Shown: positions 45,680 to 56,019 of the stretch, piece by piece | How positions within the stretch are numbered: position 1 is the stretch's first letter | Layout of the letters: every line of letters starts with the position of its first letter | Assembly: GCA_036927565.1 (NCBI GenBank) | Contig: JAYESD010000008.1 | Span: forward strand, 20,106,100 to 20,170,099 | Origin: Tuctoria greenei | Lineage: Eukaryota > Streptophyta > Magnoliopsida > Poales > Poaceae | Direction of reading: 5' to 3' | DNA length: 64,000 bases | Position numbers and translations under genes: made by a program | The notes under the pieces: model-generated | Seen by the model: the letters and a program-made list of their open reading frames with translations, nothing else | What the model was told of the DNA's origin: nothing | Database searches by the model: none

Positions 45680-48600
45680 ATTTTCTCCTCCTTATCACCT
45701 CCTCAGCGCTTGCCTATCTACCTTGGTTCAGCTCACAGCAAACACAGCATTCTCTCGGTTGTTTTCCCCACCGCAAGAACAGAACACGATGTACTCTCTG
45801 TTCCTGCCACAAGTCAGATCAAACACGGTGTTTGGAGCTCGTTTTTTGTGCGTTGGTTACTTCACATCCTTGTGCGCACTCCTCTGATCAGCTCTTTTGA
45901 CAGGCCAAGCTGCCAAAGGGGTGAATACGGCGATTTTCGCTGCCGCCCGGTTCTGTCGCCAAGAATGATGTCTCTGCCACCCCGTCACGCCGGCGACACA
46001 GGCCATCTCACTGGCAGAAAAGGAGCGCTAGGGAACCCTCTCCATCACGGTGAAAACCCCACCCCTTTCTATCCAGTCTCGGAGTAGGAATCCTCGTTCA
46101 TTTTCAGCATGTTCATACCCTTCATACTAGGTCATGAGCGGAATTTGTTTTCTAAGCATAAGTGTTCTTTAATCTAGTTTAGACATAGCTTCCAAACGTC
46201 CTAGCACAGCCTCTTGAAGAATAAACACCGAAAATCGTCGAGTATTTGAGCCAGAATAGGAGTTTTCCCGGCCGCCGAAGTCAAACCCTAGCTTTCCCGT
46301 CGTGCTATCTCTTGCAAGGCTTTCCAGTGCTATTGGAGTTGATAATCTTGCTCCTTGGGTCACCACGATTCTATTGGTTAAGTCCCGGACCTAAGTGACC
46401 CTCTCCCGAGCAAAATCGACATCACTGTCGAGCTCATGGCCGCCGCCGTCGCCGAACAGGGATCTCCGGTGGTCGCCCGACTGTGCTGACCCTTCCATGG
46501 TGTTTCTTGTCGCGGGTTAGGCCCAGGATACCATGACCGAGACGAGAGGAGCCCGGTCCAGAAAGGCTGGCGATGCACCGCCACCTCGCCAGAGCGCGAG
46601 GTAGAAGAAGGCAGCGCTGGCCCTATTTGTCAGCGACTTCTCTTCTCTCACGGGATCTGATGTGGTTGTGATCCTTTGCGGCTATGCGGTCTAATTCTGT
46701 GGACCAGGGTGTGGCCCCAATCTGGTTGGTCTATTTTAAATTGGTGTGGCCAGGTTGAGTTTATTCCAACTTTTCCTTTGGAGAATAATTTCCAGAATTG
46801 TGTCAAATTTCTAAATTCAATTTCTCCTAGTAGATTTGTTCAAATAATTTCAAATAAATTATGGTAGACTCCTCTTGGTCCATATATTGCAGTGATGCAA
46901 ATCAATTGACATGAAAGTCCCAGTATTTTATAATTAATTCCTTTGACATAATTGCTTGAAAAATTAATTACTCATATTTTGTTAATTGGAAAATTACAAA
47001 TTTTAGTCAGAACCGTTATTAAAATATCATTGATCTCCATTAAAAATTTCAATTTTATTATACTTCAATTACTGGGTCGAACTGTGTTCCAAAGCTCTAT
47101 GTTGACTAGAAACTCAAAAAATCAACAGAACCTTTTTCAGAATTTATCCCAAACTTGTAAAATCAATTCTTTAACGTATAAAGCTCAGAAAATTATGAAA
47201 CAAATTCTTCTATGACCAGTGAGACCTAATCTAACCATATCACTCAGTGTTGGCCATTTCAAAGCTCCAGATTCTGTTGGAAAATTCAGTGAATCCTAAA
47301 GCTTTGTAGAATTTTGGAGACCATATACAGCCATTGCTTGAGCTGAAATTTTGCTAGCAACATTTTTAGTACATACATGAACTACTACGAAAATCTCAGC
47401 TCTATTGGAATTGATCTGACAATAGGATCTGTTTGCTTTGTGACTTCACTACATAATTGTATTATTGAAATTCATAATCCAAATTCTTCCAATTCAACTT
47501 TGTTAAGATCAATCCTTACTATCAGCATTGATTACAACATTGATCCTTTTCTGTAGTCCACTTTTTCAATATGTGGTATTCCTCTGGTCATTCATATAGT
47601 TGGCTCTTTGCTAAACTATATTCTTTTATACAATGCATATCACACTTTATTCCATTATCCTATTTTGTTTCCAATGATTTCTCCTCTGTTCCTGTTCACA
47701 GCAGAAGCAAACCAGTCCTCCCCAGCCATGTTATTACTTCTTGTATTATAAACACATCCATTTGATCCAAGTACTATGTTGCATTTGCTTATATGCATAT
47801 TCATATCGATTGTGAACGCGACGAAGACGATTACTGGGAAGCCGACTTGGGGGAGGAGAAATATTCATTGGAGCTGTTGTGACGAGATCCATCGACAGAC
47901 TATCTTAACTGAATTTTCACTGACTTTTAAACCCCAACCGAAGGCAAGCCACAGTTTGCATTTAAGAGCTATTTCAAAGCTTGATTTGTATCACTCTTAA
48001 GACTATGGTTTGATTTGCATTAGGGCTAAGGTGTTTGAATACTCCAAGTGCATGACTCACAATCCCTGGAGTATATGCGTAGGTTTATAGCAGGACGTGT
48101 TGAACTGCCTTGCTAATGTTGTAGGGAATCCGGTAGAAGTTGAGTAGTTGGAATCTACTCGCGAGATAGCAATATTGTCACATGGGATTGGTTATGACAA
48201 AGAATGGTTTATGAAGTTGAATATGAGAACGAGCAGCGGGGTAGGATGCAACAAGATGTGGTATCATGTGTGTAGCCCTGTCTGTGTCGATTAGAACCGA
48301 TCCGTGTGCGACCCTGCTGAACAAGTTTGAGCTATACCAAAATGCATACTGGATATACGTGCCCTAGGAAACTGATGTAACTTGTAAACCTAGATATCGA
48401 GGCATACCCTACTGTCGATAGGGGCGGTTGAGGGCAGCGAGGTGTAAATCCGCTAGCGGGTACATACACGCTCCCTTTGAAGACCTCCTGCCTGCAATGG
48501 TGGGACTGGTTCGACGTTTGGATTTCTTGTGAAAGGTGGTTGCGTATGATGTCGTGAGGACCACCGCACGCTTCTTACATACGGGTGTACGTGTCGTGCA

Positions 48601-48957
48601 ATCCGGGTGTTATTGATTTGAATCACCGTCCCTCGCGGTTATGGATCGAGTACTGTTTGTTCACTATGTGGTGACGTATAAATAACAGTATTGGAACCAA
48701 TTGAATTTTGCTCCTATGAATATTATTGTATTGCAACCTGTATGCTATAGAACTATTGCTCCCTAAAGTTGTGTTTCATGAAGCCTTAATTTGCTGCTAA
48801 AACTGAAATTAAGGATCTATTATTAGGCAGTCCTTTATGCAAATTCCAGCTTTGCTATATTATGGGTCTTCTGCATGTATGTAGAGTTCCATGTTTAGTG
48901 GAGACGGTTAAGTCTTGCTGAGCCTTCGTGCTCACAGTTGCTATATATGTGGTTTTA
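45680..48957 (+). repeat. segment of D 3' LTR absent from the 5' LTR
   Basis: About 3.3 kb of non-coding sequence. It has a GC-richer part (45900-46640) and an AT-rich part (46700-47800). No terminal repeats or target duplication flank it, so a deletion in the 5' LTR is more likely than an insertion here. Short frames show no domain. Confidence 0.45.
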
Positions 48958-49069
48958 CAAGTATTATTATAGTGTTGCTGTAAAGAGTTGTCCGTGAGAC
49001 CACGAGTTGTGGAGATGTATCTCTCGCGAGAAACCATGTCGCTGCCATATCTTCTTGCACTACAGGAAT

Positions 49070-49445
49070 CTCGATGATTTGCGACAGCTAAAGCCGTCAC
49101 AAATAAGCTATTTGCGACAGTTTTCCTTATTTGCGAAGGCTTTCGGCTGTCGCTCAAATTTTGTCGCAATTTAACCTACTTGCAACGATCGCTGTTGCAA
49201 GTTACCTTAATTGCGACAGCCAGCGACGACCGTCGCACATAAGGGCCTGAGCCCGGCGGATGAGATGGGCCCGACAAATTGTTACAGCTAACCACGACCG
49301 TCACAAATAAGGTCTTATTTGCGATGGCTGTCTCTAGCCGTCGCAAATTATTAAGGTTAATTTGCGATGGCCACAACAACCATCTCAAATAATAGAGGTC
49401 TTATTTGCGATGGTACTATATAAAATCCATTGCAAATAAGATTTT
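49070..49445. repeat. subterminal repeats of CACTA-1, left end
   Basis: Many copies of TTGCGACGGC-like words and their complements (GCCGTCGCAAATAA) are present, spaced by 20-40 bases. In Spm/En elements such subterminal repeats bind the TNPA protein. Confidence 0.75.
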
Positions 49446-49959
49446 TAATTAAAAAAAATAGAAAATGCTGCCCAGCTCGATGGCCAGAAACACAGAACAT
49501 AACATATACATCACGTTATCACAAAACAGCATAACAACATCATCCATACAACACATATATCACAATGTGCGCGCATCACAACACAAAGTCAAAAAATAAA
49601 GAAGAGGGGTTATCTGCTAGCGCCTCTACAACCTTCCGAGTTGCGAACATCCTTTCGCGAGTCAGTCCAGGCGCCGATATAGACATAGATGCAGTTTGAG
49701 CCACCGTCGCCGATCCCTGCAATACATATAAGTTGTTTGACATATTGACTAATTTGGAATTTCATTCTTGACTAGAATTGATTAAACAAGATAGAATTGA
49801 TCATATTGAACTTACTTTAGCTAATTTGAGTTAGAATTAACTATGTTTGATTAATTATGACTAAGTAAGACTAGAATAGCTAAGTTAAATTAGATTTGCC
49901 TATGTTTGATGAATTATGACTAAGTAAGACCATTGTTGATTACCTGAAAACCCGAAGAA

Positions 49960-51605
49960 GGGTGCACCGGCGGCGGTAGGTGCACCTGTGGCGGTGGTGG
50001 TGGCGGTGGCGGTGGAGGTAGCTGGAGCTGCGCCCCCTGGCCTTGAAATAGTGTTCATAATTGCAAACATTACAGGTTATTACATATTATTAAGAATGCG
50101 ATAAATTTAAATTACTTTAACTTAACTCCATAGTCCACCTTTGCACCTCCATCGCCTCCCGCATCTGCTCCATGCAGGCTTGCTGGTAGGAGATGTTGGC
50201 CTCCATCGCCACCCTTTGTGCCTCCATCTTCGCCTTACTCTCTTGGATCTGATGGGCGAGAGTCTCCACCTGCAAGACATGGCAACTCGGGCCCATCGAT
50301 GAAGCCTTCGTGGAGCTGCTTCTCGTAGGTCGTGCTGCACTTGAGTCAACAACTATGTCGAATATGGCGAGCCTATAAAAAAAATCAGTATTATGGAATT
50401 GAAATATCTTAAATTGAAAACGGTAAAATGAATTACGAACTCACCTTCCATGGCTTTTCTGCCTCCGCTTGCATACGCAACTCGAGGATTGATTGGTTCA
50501 TGTTTCCAATCGAAACCTTCATCGTGTATCCTCCTTGCCTTCTTCCCGTACCTAGCCTGAAAAATAAGAAAACCATGTAAGTTCAATAATCCATATAAGT
50601 TCAATAATCCATATAGTTATAATTATTTTGAATGATTTCTAAAGTTACCACCCGCTCGGCTGCAACCTGACTGCACCCCTCAGGCTGAGAAGGGTCCCTG
50701 TGACCTCTCTTCCAGACCTCAGCAGGGGTTGGCGACACCCCCATCTCGCGTTTCGGTCAATACGTGTTAGTACGAACTGTATATTATGAATATATAAACA
50801 TAAGTTAGACACACTTACTATGCATTTAGCTAAATGCAAGTGGTTATCTTGGCCGTGGTTGTGCTTCCCGTCGATCCCTCTGCACCCCGAGCCTTGTTGT
50901 ACTTAGCCTTGAACTCATCGCTAGCCTAGTACCGACAAATAGGTCTGTCAATGAAGCTCGAGGCTCATTAGCTATTCAAGTTTGGCTCGTTAAAAGCTCG
51001 ATTCGAGCTCTACTCGACAAATAAACAAGCCGAACTCAAACTTCATCTCGAGCTCGCAAGCTTGACGAGCTCAAGCACGTTAAGCTCGTTTAGATAAATT
51101 ATATTTATAACTATTATTTATTAATATTTTTCTATTAATTATTATTCATTTTTATTGTTTAAACGAGCTTCCCGAGCTCGAACTCGAGCTTTTACGAGCT
51201 TCAATCGAGTCTAACTATTTAAACGAGCCTTATCGAGACGAGCTCGAGCTTGACTGCATGATCGACCGGATTTCAGGCTCGGCTCGAGCTCGGCTCGAAT
51301 TCTTAACGAGCTCGAGCCTCGGAGGGCAAGCTCGCTTGAGCTCGGCTCGTTGACAACCCTACTGACAAAGGGCCCGTTATGTATCGGACCAACCTAGCAA
51401 CCAGCTCACGTGGCCCTGCACATATTTGCAGGTTGTTAAAAATACCGTTGACAAAATTAACAGAAATAATATTTACTATACCTCACGTACCTGCGTGTAC
51501 TCCTCCTTCGCCAGGTGCTTGTCGCTCTCTTGCCGGAAGTGTCACACGTCGTGCTGGTTTGCCTTCAAGTACTCATTGATAACTTGAATACAAGCGTTCG
51601 ACAAA
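49960..51605 (-). pseudogene. remnant of TNPA-like gene in CACTA-1
   Basis: On the minus strand this matches the 3' gene of CACTA-2: an exon with ALSNA and QVINEYLK wording (51600-51496), an apparent intron, an exon with HVSWL and DEFKA interrupted by the MITE at 50940-51361, an exon with the basic RIHDEGFDWKHEPI (about 50520), and a final Glu/Gln-rich coiled coil (about 50340-50125). A Pro-coding GGT/GGC repeat follows near 50000. The start of the gene is deleted, and stops and the MITE break the rest. Expected family role: binding the subterminal repeats. Not functional here. Confidence 0.65.
50940..51361. mobile_element. hAT-like MITE rich in GAGCTCGAGC words (422 bp)
   Basis: The ends TAGGTCTGTCAATGA and TCGTTGACAACCCTA form an imperfect terminal inverted repeat. 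The flanks are CCGACAAA (50932-50939) and CTGACAAA (51362-51369), an 8-bp duplication with one mismatch, as for hAT. CACTA-2 has the empty site, with CCTACAAA once (reverse complement, near 58762). The inside is full of GAGCTCG palindromes around an AT-rich centre. Confidence 0.8.
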
Positions 51606-51614
51606 GCTTGCCAA

Positions 51615-51742
51615 ACTGCAAATTAACTATCTACTTGCGACGGTCCTTGTCTTTTGCGACGGCCCACTGCAGGTTGTCGCAAGTTACTCTATTTGCGACA
51701 GCTGACCATCGTAATTTGTTTTGACTGTCACAAATGATCGTG
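51615..51742. repeat. subterminal repeats of CACTA-1, right end
   Basis: Words of the type TTGCGACGG and CCGTCGCAA occur through this stretch and match the left end of CACTA-2 (54355-54470) in reverse complement. Confidence 0.75.
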
Positions 51743-51986
51743 TTTCCTGTAGTGTTTTGTTGCTAGTGAGAAGCATCCGTAGGAATAGACGGCTTCTCTC
51801 ATGCATAGATAGGTTGATGGTGTGAGTATGTACTTCTGCTATGTGTGTACTCTTTGTACACTTGATTATATTATGAATTGAAAACTTTGATGTATTTTGA
51901 GTAATTTTTTGATGTGAGCTGTTGGGTGTTGCATCACACGGCACCACCCAATGCGATCCTTGAAATTCGGGACTCCGGTCCCCATA

Positions 51987-52836
51987 GCTGTGGTGATGGC
52001 AGCGTGAACAGAGGTTGTCGTCGGCAGCTACAGCCGAGGAAGAAGAAGGAGGTAAGATTTTTTTGTTTATTGTTAATTCATAATTTGTAGGCTTATGTCA
52101 ATTGTAAAAGAATTAAACAAAAAATTGTGATTGATTAACCTCTAGAATTAACGGTTAATGGTTAATTACAAGATTACTTATTAATGACAATAATTAATGC
52201 TAATTACCCGGTTCTTGAAAATTTTTCAGATTTCAGGCGCCTGACAAATAGATAGATTTTTTTTCTTTCCTCGTACTAACCTTCGTCACCTATCAATTGA
52301 GTCTTTGTAACTTACCCTGTCCCCAAGCCATGCTTAAGTAAAGAAATTTCAGACATCAGCTTAAAAAAAATTAAGATCAAAAGCCACATGGTCAGTCAAA
52401 TAAATAGGAAAGAACTGGACCGAAAATTTCATTAAAAACTCAAATCAACTGCCATGAACTTATCCAAATAAAATCATATCACCTTAAAGGCTTATAAAAT
52501 TGTTCTCATGAACAATTGAATCATTCCCGTGTTGTTCAAAATTTAGTAGATTACATTAAGAGCAAAATTTATAATTCAAATTTTCCACATATAAATTTGA
52601 ATTTACGTTCTCTAAACTAAATTTTAGTGGCTACAAACATCCCAGCCAATTTCTACCAATTTCAAAGGTCTGTAGCTATTATTATTGAGTTTTCAAACCT
52701 AAGAAGGCGGCTGATTTAGAAAAGATAATATTGAACATCAGCAGGATCCACTTGTCATCCTCTTGTTTCACCTCCTCCCACTGATGTGGCAGCCACTTCC
52801 TGGGCGTCTTTAAGGCTATCCACACTCGTTTACTCT
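51987..52836. other. unclassified sequence right of element D
   Basis: No recognisable domain, LTR or terminal repeat. It may be older host DNA or worn repeat. The first bases GCTGT would be the right target duplication of D; the left one is outside the window. Confidence 0.4.
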
Positions 52837-53235
52837 TATAGGTGGTCATATGGGTCGGGCCTGACAGTCCGGCACGAAAGCCCGCAAAAAAGCACGGTCC
52901 GAACCCGACACGGCCCGAAAAAATCAAGCCCGGGCCGGCCTGAAGTCTGGTGCGGGCCATGCCCGGGCCTGGACTTTCGGTCCGCTGGGCTTGCTGGCAT
53001 GACAGGCTTGCCGGGCTGGCTGGCCCGACACGACCCATTTAGGCCCGAATGATGTATTTTTCGTTTTTTAGTGTACTTTTAACTAGAACGGCCATGGGCC
53101 AGCCCGACCCGCTTAAACTAACTCGGGCCATGTTCGGGCCTTGATCTCCGGCTCGCGAGCCAGCCCGGCACGACCCGATTTTTTCCGAGCCGTGCCAGGC
53201 GGGGCCGACCCGGCACGGCCCGTTAGCCACCTATA
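52837..53235. mobile_element. hAT-like MITE rich in GGCCCG words (399 bp)
   Basis: The ends TATAGGTGGTCATATGGG and ACGGCCCGTTAGCCACCTATA share a 9-bp perfect inverted repeat TATAGGTGG. It is flanked on both sides by TTTACTCT (52829-52836 and 53236-53243), a perfect 8-bp duplication typical of hAT. The interior carries many GGCCCGACACG and GGGCCGGCC words and no transposase, so it is non-autonomous. Confidence 0.9.
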
Positions 53236-53803
53236 TTTACTCTAAACACATACTATATACTCTACTTTTCCAGTATATTCTCAACATTTCTAGTATGTTC
53301 ATTATGTGCACCTACTCTATACTTTCAGTATGCCTATATGACGTAGCCTTTCCAGTACACCACAATGGACGGTCTAAGCCCGAAGCCTCACTCTACTCTT
53401 TCTTTCCTCTATTCTTGTTTCACCTGCTGCCTCCTTTGCTGGCAAATAGAGCTGTTGCACCTAGGCAACTATTGATGCAACTTCTTGCAGCGTTTCCCCG
53501 CGCCAAACCGCCCCCAAACCATGTGCACAAGGCCTAGGAACATTTCCTCAGTTACTTGCCAGAAGGCCCCAAGCAAATCGGCCGAATTTTGCTGTTTCTC
53601 CCTGGAGCAGGCAGCCGAACTTCATCAGATTCAACACCAAATCGTTGTCACCATCTCAGGTGGGTGCAGTTCCCTCTACCAGAATCTTCCTAAGTTCCCT
53701 TCCAGACTGTCTGAACTCCCCATTGGGCAAGACTGTTGAAGACTTCGCCAGATTTCGAGTTTTCGCCGACTGCTGGATAGGACCAGCGCACCCTGGCAGT
53801 AGC
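53236..53803. other. unclassified sequence left of element E
   Basis: It carries two overlapping small frames (53295-53537 and 53485-53739) without any domain I recognise. I do not call a gene. Confidence 0.4.
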
Positions 53804-54100
53804 TGTTGGCATAAGCCTGTTTGTTACCGAACTCAGAGTCTGAATTTCTTGTTTAGGTTAGTTTTGTCAGAGTTATAAGTTGTGTTATAAGCGTTTTGTA
53901 AACGAGTCGTGTTGGACACTAAGTCCGAGTCAATACAGGTATTAAGTTTTCCCCATGTACAAAGTCTATATAAAGAGATCAATACATAATAGAGAATATC
54001 CTGAAAAAGTTCAGAAATCATTCATCTGTTCTTGTGTTTCGACTGAAGCTTGTCTAAAGAACTGCCGATTTAAGTTTGCTTGAACTGGATAGCGCCAACA
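53804..54100 (+). repeat. 5' LTR of copia element E (297 bp)
   Basis: It begins TGTTGGCATAAGCC and ends GATAGCGCCAACA, a perfect 7-bp inverted repeat TGTTGGC/GCCAACA. It is followed at once by a tRNA-type primer site. No second copy is in the window. Confidence 0.8.
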
Positions 54101-54102
54101 AG

Positions 54103-54115
54103 TGGTACCAGAGTC
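54103..54115 (+). other. primer-binding site of element E
   Basis: TGGTACCAGAGTC lies two bases after the LTR end and is close to the initiator-Met type site TGGTATCAGAGCC. Confidence 0.7.
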
Positions 54116-54354
54116 GGTCAAACACAAGGGTTTCGTCAAGATTTTCAGACAAGGACGGTAGGAGAGAACGACAAGAACAAACTGAAGGTCAACCCCAAGG
54201 CAGTGTTGCCTAAGGTTGGTTCTGCCCTGATGCTGACAGACGCGAACTACTTGGTCTGGCCGACCAAGATGAAATTTATTCCGCGCAATCTCGGAGTGCG
54301 GAAAGCCATTGAGAACGACGGAAGCGTCGATGAGGAGGTTGACACTACAGGAAG

Positions 54355-54610
54355 CGTGATCATTTGCGACGGCCGACCGTCGTAAATAGAGTAACTTGCA
54401 ACGGCCCATAATGGGCTGTCGCAAAAGTCAACGGCCATCGCAAATAGATGTTTAATTTGCGAGGGCAGGCCCAGTGGCTGTTGCAAATAAAGAAGCCATC
54501 ACAAATTGATGATGACTTGTGACAGCCAACACCAAAACCGTCGCAAGTTAACTAACTTGCGACGGCGAAGTCTAGGGCCGTCGCAATTTAACAGGTCGTC
54601 ACAAATAAAG
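54355..54610. repeat. subterminal repeats of CACTA-2, left end
   Basis: TTTGCGACGG-like words and complements occur about every 25-40 bases. The pattern matches the right end of CACTA-1 in reverse complement. Confidence 0.75.
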
Positions 54611-56019
54611 GGCATATACCCCAAGCCACCCGGCCCTGCTCTCCCCGCTCTCACTCGCTCGCTTGCTCGCTCCCGATGCCGCTGCCTCCCTCGCTCAAAG
54701 CCGCCTCCCTCGCTCGACACCAGCCGCCTCCCATTCCCGATGCCGCCTCCCCGAGTGCGACGCCGCCACCTCCCGTCCCCGACGCCAGCCACCCCCGACG
54801 CTGGCCGCCTCGTCATCGCCTCCCTGAGCCCAACGCCGTAGTCTCCCGCCGCCCCCGACACCGGCCGCCCCAACGCTTCCCATCCCGACGCCAACACCCT
54901 CCATGCCACCGCCGACCGACACCCTCCAGTTAAGCCTAGATTAATTTTGTTGTTTAGGTTAAGAACATGTTAATCATGCTTAGGTTAGTCATGGTTGTTT
55001 TGATAAATTTCTTGTTAATCATGCTTAGATTAAATTGATATGTTTAGATAAATTTCTTGTTAATCATGCATAGGTTAAATTGATATGTTAAATTGAGATG
55101 CTTAGGTTAAATAGATATGTTTTGTTATGCTTAGGTTTCAATTATGTTTATGCTTAGGTTTCAATTAGTAATGAATTATGTTTAGTTTTAAAATTGATGA
55201 TGTGATGAATTATGTTTAGGTTTACAATTTCAATTGATGATGTTTAGGTTTACATTGAATTAGGGTTCAATTATGTTTATTTGAATTGTTTGAGTGTTAA
55301 CATACTATATGTACATATAAACCGGCTTCAGGTTGGCTTGACCCGACACAACCCGTTTAGGGCATAACATGGCCCATTCAGGAGTAAGGTAAAGATCCGT
55401 CTAGAAGGGCACGGAGGCGAACACCGACGGTGAGGACGACAAGCACTCGGAACGCATGGATGGCAAGGACTCGCAATTTACGACGGCCTAAACCCTAAAG
55501 TCGTCGTAAGCTAACGGTGGGCTCCGACGGGGCATAACATACTCTTTCTTGTTCTTTTCTCCTCCTCTCTCTCGTTGTTTCCTCTCTCTATTAAATGACT
55601 GAAGAATAAAAGAAAATGTAACCTATAGAATATGCATCACCCGTTTCGAACCAGCTCATTTCACATGACTTAATCATGTGAGATGTGTTGGTTCGGTGTC
55701 CCTTTTTGGACAGGCTTAGAGTGACTGATAGGGTGTGGCTTGTGATGAGATGTGGGTCTAGATCTGGACGAGATTTCGATGGCATAACCTTGTTGTTCTC
55801 TGTTGCACTATTTGTGGGCGTGCAGCTAGAGAGCAGTAGGGTTATGCTGCCAAAATTTTGCCCAGATCCAGACCGCGCATCTCGTCATGGGCACGCTCCG
55901 CTCGGTCACTCTTGGGTGGGTTTATGACCTATCCTGGACAATAGATGTAGGGCCATGACCTTAAACAAAATATGAAATACCCATAAATTCTCTGCCTTTA
56001 TACTACAGATCAATAAAAC
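54611..56019 (+). other. 5' region of CACTA-2
   Basis: A Pro/Arg-coding CCGCC-rich stretch (54650-54930) is followed by AT-rich sequence with repeated TTAGGTTAAATTGATATG-like words (54950-55300), probably an untranslated exon and intron. No domain is recognised. Confidence 0.45.

Larger units (their letters stand above)
49058..51754 (-). mobile_element. CACTA-1: internally deleted CACTA transposon (2.7 kb)
   Basis: It starts CACTACAGGAATCTCG and ends ..CGTGTTTCCTGTAGTG, giving an 11-bp perfect inverted repeat CACTACAGGAA. The flanks TTG and TTT fit a 3-bp target duplication with one change; the 5' LTR of D (TTTTTGTGTTGC) shows the empty site. Subterminal regions are filled with TTTGCGACGG-like words in both directions. 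It matches the two ends of CACTA-2 in inverted orientation but jumps from the left subterminal region straight to the 3' gene, so about 4 kb with the transposase is missing. A MITE sits inside. Confidence 0.9.
39503..51986 (+). mobile_element. degenerate gag-only Ty3/gypsy element D
   Basis: Sense is plus: partial 5' LTR 39503-40330 (its start was separated by element C), primer site 40334-40346 of initiator-Met type, long leader, broken gag 42405-43304, no protease, RT or integrase, polypurine tract 45096-45110, and 3' LTR 45111-51986 carrying CACTA-1. The LTRs correspond in two parts (39503-40010 with 45180-45680, and 40010-40330 with 48957-49057 plus 51755-51986). The LTR start TGTAAAATCCC and the gag type suggest a Tekay/Del-like or Athila-like gypsy family. 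Without pol it must have been non-autonomous or internally deleted. Confidence 0.7.
45111..51986 (+). repeat. 3' LTR of element D (interrupted by CACTA-1)
   Basis: It starts TGTAAAATCCCTAAATTTC and ends GGTCCCCATA, where the 5' LTR ends GGTCCCCACA. Without CACTA-1 it is about 4.2 kb. It contains a middle segment of about 3.3 kb (45680-48957) that the 5' LTR lacks. Confidence 0.7.

Noticed and set aside
45626..46087. Frame of 153 codons in the D 3' LTR as a captured host gene
   Set aside because: No domain, overlapping frame on the same strand, and it lies within an LTR block.
53295..53739. Small frames between the GC-rich MITE and element E as a host gene
   Set aside because: No recognisable motif; the two frames overlap, and no supporting splice or promoter signal was convincing.
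54506..54933. Pro/Arg-rich frames near the left end of CACTA-2
   Set aside because: Low-complexity coding from CCGCC repeats on both strands; more likely untranslated leader.
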